This document shows positions 19,581-22,425 of a DNA stretch of 22,425 bases, piece after piece. The position numbers and the translations under genes are program-made. Within the stretch, counting starts at the first letter, position 1; each line of letters begins with the position of its first letter. The notes beneath the pieces are model-generated. The model was not told the origin of the DNA, did not search any database, and worked only from the letters and a program-made list of their open reading frames with translations. This stretch comes from Silene noctiflora (Eukaryota > Streptophyta > Magnoliopsida > Caryophyllales > Caryophyllaceae), in NCBI GenBank assembly GCA_009801015.1, contig VHZZ01010768.1, forward strand, positions 8,988 through 31,412, given 5' to 3'.

Positions 19581-20013
19581 ATGATGGCAAGTCCATATGA
19601 AAAATTATTTCCCTTCGACAAAGCAATATCAAATTTATATACAAACTAACCAAGACAAATACTAGAAAATGAAAACATCCACACAAGATGAAATAAGATC
19701 AGAATAAAGAGTTTTAAACCATCAGTAGTTGAGAACACAAAAGAGAATATCATAGATAAAGGTCTAAAGCTAGTAGCCCCTAAGTGTAATATGTCCCTAA
19801 TCTTTCCCTCTCTTGACATCATCAAAAGAAGAGGGAAAGTCAAAATGAGTCAAGGCATATATCCCAAGTCAAGGAAACCTAGAAGCAGCCATTAGACACA
19901 GTCAATAAACATCATTATAACAAGTACGAGACAATTAGATAGAGTATGAGTAGAAAATACATCCTGCAAACACAATTTGACAAAATAAAGGGGAAGGGTA
20001 GAACATGCTACTA
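19581..20013. other. Non-coding stretch between gag-like ORF and polypurine tract
   Basis: No gene is supported. On the minus strand it lies downstream of the gag-like ORF stop and upstream of the polypurine tract. This would fit the 3' non-coding region of one non-autonomous element, though I cannot show that the ORF and the LTR belong together. Confidence 0.35.
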
Positions 20014-21605
20014 AGGGAAGCGGGCTAAGAGCTGTTTGAGAAGGTCATGGATGGATATAATTTTCGCAAGGGTTTCTTTAATGGCCACCAATTCCTTGGC
20101 AATTGTCCCTACGCCATCAACTGTAGTGTTTGAGAGGTCATCTAACTTAGAAGCAATAACCCCAAAACCTCCTGTACTAGGCCCAACAAACTCCGGACCG
20201 CACAAACCAACCAGCTTATTTGCAACAACCCATATATGCATCTGCCCCATTAACCCATCTCCCATACGATCATCCAAAGCAACATAGAAGCTGTCATCAC
20301 ACAAGGCAGATCTCGTTTCTTGTTATCATGAGCCTTCTGAACGTCGGTTACAACTTCACGAATATAATGAAACATAATAGTGGCCAGATTTACTAGTTTT
20401 CCCAAAATAAGATGATACATTAGAGCAATAAGTCAGAAAATTGGCAATAACTACGAGAGTTAAGGCGAGGAAATTGTACAGAAACTGATGAGGAGCATCA
20501 AGAATTTGAGGGTGAATTTTGGTTTTTAAATTTGCATTAGGTTCAAAGTATTATAAGACCTGAAAAGGATCCAGATCGGCTAACCCTAGCCAACCATTTT
20601 TAACACACGTCTTAAGTCCAACATACGGAATATTAAACACCAACGCAAACTCATCGACTCGTAAGACTAAATTCTTACCATTGATTTTAGCCGTCAATAG
20701 ATTATATGGGTTATTAACCGCAATCGATTGATAAGATTGGAGAATTTATGGAATAAAGACCACGGACTGAGCAGTAAACATACCAGTCTAGTTTTGGTTG
20801 TCAAGAACAACACGGAAAAATGAGAAGGCAGGGTGAGAGTCTAACCAACGAATCAAATAATAATGACTCGGAAGAATAGTATGATCTATAAGTCGATCAC
20901 AATGATCCAAGGCATGTTCAATCATATTCAACGACCGAAGAAAATCAAGAATGCGACCCCTGTCCATGGAAGTAAGCAGTGTAGCTTTCACAACCGGAGC
21001 ATCACTTCCCATGACATCATCATCGTTCACCGGAGAATCAGGACGTTTCTTTTTAAAAGACGTAACTTTCCCTTTGGACAACATCTTCGAAGTATTGAGG
21101 CTTGCATCCATACTTTCATGCCACTCAGCATCATCAAACCCCTCTCTATCCTCAACCACAATATTCACTTTACCTTTGCCCGACACGGGAAGTGAATCAA
21201 CCTGGTTTCCACCATCATCCACAGGTTCATTGATGACAACACCTCTTCGATTTATCGGAACACGCTTTGAAACCTTTGACTTATGGAAAGAAGGAGACTC
21301 CTTGGGCTCCATAAACGATGGCTTAGAGGTGTTTGCATGCACAGTTGTAGAGCGGGTAACAATGGCGGTGGGAGAGGTGAGGGTTTTGATTTGGGGGGTT
21401 TTTGATTTAGGTGAGATGTTGGTGATTGTGGTGGTGTTTCGGGGGAAGTGGAAGTGTTAGGTATGGTAGATGTGTCGCGTATGGGGGAGGATTCCGCTAG
21501 TTTTGCTTTGGATCTGGTGGTAGCGGTTTTGGTTGCTGCAGATTCGGGAGCAGCGGCGGTGGTGGTGGTAGGTTTGGTGGCGGCAGCCTTGGCCTTTTTC
21601 GGCAT
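20014..21605 (-). pseudogene. Gag-like plant transposon protein, broken by a frameshift and several stops
   Basis: It starts with an ATG at 21605 (MPKKAKAAATKPTTTT), a low-complexity Thr/Ser/Pro-rich N-terminus. A one-base shift between about 21350 and 21450 moves it to the frame of 21342-20788. That segment has a basic/acidic linker, then a globular part including RILDFLRSLNMIEHALDHCD and ILPSHYYLIRWLDSHP. In-frame stops follow: TAG at about 20786 (where a Trp would fit), TAA near 20747 and TAA near 20553. More shifts lie near 20450-20310. A last open part (20304-20014) ends in a helical, leucine-rich tail (KELVAIKETLAKIISIHDLL) that could be a short coiled coil. The style matches gag-like 'plant transposon' ORFs carried by Caryophyllales elements; the family name is from memory and uncertain. 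The opposite-strand ORFs (20863-21460) are shadows. Confidence 0.6.
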
Positions 21606-21775
21606 GGTGATTGAAGGGGAAGGTGAAAAAGTTAGGGTTTGGTGGTGGTTGAATGAAAGGGAATATTTGTTTGAATTGGGAAAGTTATGAGGGTTTAAGA
21701 GAGGGTAGGTGGATGTATGGAAAAGTTTTGATGAACGGTGGGGTTTAAGTAGGTGGTTGGGTATGAACTGTTGGG
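21606..21775 (-). other. Leader between LTR-like repeat and gag-like ORF
   Basis: On the minus strand this is a pyrimidine-rich, ACC/CCA-rich leader with few ATGs, ending directly at the ORF start at 21605. No primer binding site complementary to initiator tRNA was recognised at the boundary near 21775. Confidence 0.35.
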
Positions 21776-22425
21776 TTCTTTAACCCTCTTATTAGACTCC
21801 TCTAATAATAGATTAAGTTACTATTTAATTTAGATGATAGAATCTAGTTACATGCAAACATAATAACAATAAAGAGAGGAAAAATCGTGTTTCCTTACAT
21901 TTGAATATAGGAAATATGGGCACAAGGATGAACTCCTTTCAACCTTGTTCTTGAGCTATGAGTATAACGATGATCCTCCAAGTTTCAAATTAGAAACTCT
22001 CCTTTTGATTGCACCCAAGATTTTACCCAAATATTNTCCTCCAAGTTTCAAATTAGAAACTCTCCTTTTGATTGCACCCAAGATTTTACCCAAATATTCC
22101 TAATAATATTAACTAGATATTACTAGAAATTGATATCCCTTAATATTTATTTTATTACTACCTTTAGTAATAATGTGAAATATGGTTGTGAGTATTATTT
22201 TAGAGAGAGGTTTATGCATATAATGGAATAAGAAAAAATGAGCAACTCAATTGCTCTTTTGTTGTCCCAAAACCGGCACACTTAGTGGACTGTTATTTTT
22301 TCTTATTTTATTAAGCATGCTTCACATAGGTATGATGGCACTAGACTAGATAGTTGTCATAAGCATGCAACTAGGTAATCATTTCTAGCATGTTGATTAT
22401 AAAACAATATGTAGAATAAAAATGT
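21776..22425 (-). mobile_element. LTR-like repeat, related to bases 1-275 in inverted orientation
   Basis: The part at 21776-22100 matches the reverse complement of 1-275 in ordered blocks. It lies just upstream (minus strand) of the gag-like ORF, so an LTR or leader role is likely. 22100-22425 is AT-rich and contains a GAGCAACTCAATTGCTC palindromic stretch at about 22239-22255 and CCCAAAACCGGC. The element runs off the window. LTR termini are not visible, so the type is inferred. Confidence 0.4.
21974..22098. repeat. Identical 62-base blocks flanking an N, probable assembly artefact
   Basis: 21974-22035 and 22037-22098 are identical and are separated by a single unknown base at 22036. A perfect copy on each side of a gap character is the usual mark of two contigs joined without merging their overlap. 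The related sequence at the left end of the window (1-100, reverse strand) has one copy only. Confidence 0.85.

Noticed and set aside
20863..21690. Plus-strand ORFs of 110, 169 and 80 aa
   Set aside because: They are antisense to the gag-like ORF, whose minus-strand reading has a sensible start, leader and protein-like composition.

Overview
This window looks like repeat-rich nuclear DNA from a flowering plant. It is AT-rich, with GT-AG introns, LTRs beginning TGTAACACCC and nested retrotransposons, and it has no bacterial-type gene density. Scattered 12-base ACTCGGTCGAGT motifs inside Ty3-type LTRs, and the style of the gag-like and FAR1-like proteins, suggest Caryophyllales, possibly Caryophyllaceae such as Silene. 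That placement is from memory and is not proven here. I found no intact host gene, rRNA, tRNA or CRISPR array. Every recognisable protein is broken.

Layout. 1-275 is an LTR-like repeat fragment. 282-1470 (minus) is a decayed Athila-type gag with its leader and promoter region out to about 2215, including seven copies of the 12-base motif. 2659-2866 (minus) is the end of an unidentified ORF. 2867-6127 is an LTR in minus orientation with five motif copies. It is split by a second LTR-like element at 3487-5462 that has perfect 5-base target duplications (acacc). 6128-6597 is the 3' end of a related LTR in plus orientation.

6598-9873 (plus) is an intron-containing pseudogene of a plant transposon-associated protein. 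It converges on a FAR1/MULE transposase pseudogene on the minus strand (17852 down to 11174). An AT-rich spacer holds degenerate repeats that also occur in intron 2 of the plus-strand gene. The FAR1-like gene is itself split by a 3.7 kb solo LTR at 12893-16586. The two outer halves join in frame across a near-perfect 5-base duplication. This convergent pair resembles a Mutator-like element, but I could not find its terminal inverted repeats.

18619-19564 looks like a Ty1/copia-type LTR in minus orientation, preceded by a polypurine tract. 20014-21605 (minus) is a decayed gag-like plant transposon ORF. 21776-22425 is an LTR-like repeat related, in inverted orientation, to bases 1-275. A single N at 22036 sits between two identical 62-base blocks, probably an assembly artefact.

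The genes do not form a working pathway. The window records successive insertions: a MULE-like gene pair was hit by Ty3-type LTRs, and one of those LTRs was hit by another element. I did not find a convincing new biological system. The most informative structures are the dated nesting order, the motif arrays inside the LTR promoters and the repeat family shared inside the MULE-like block.
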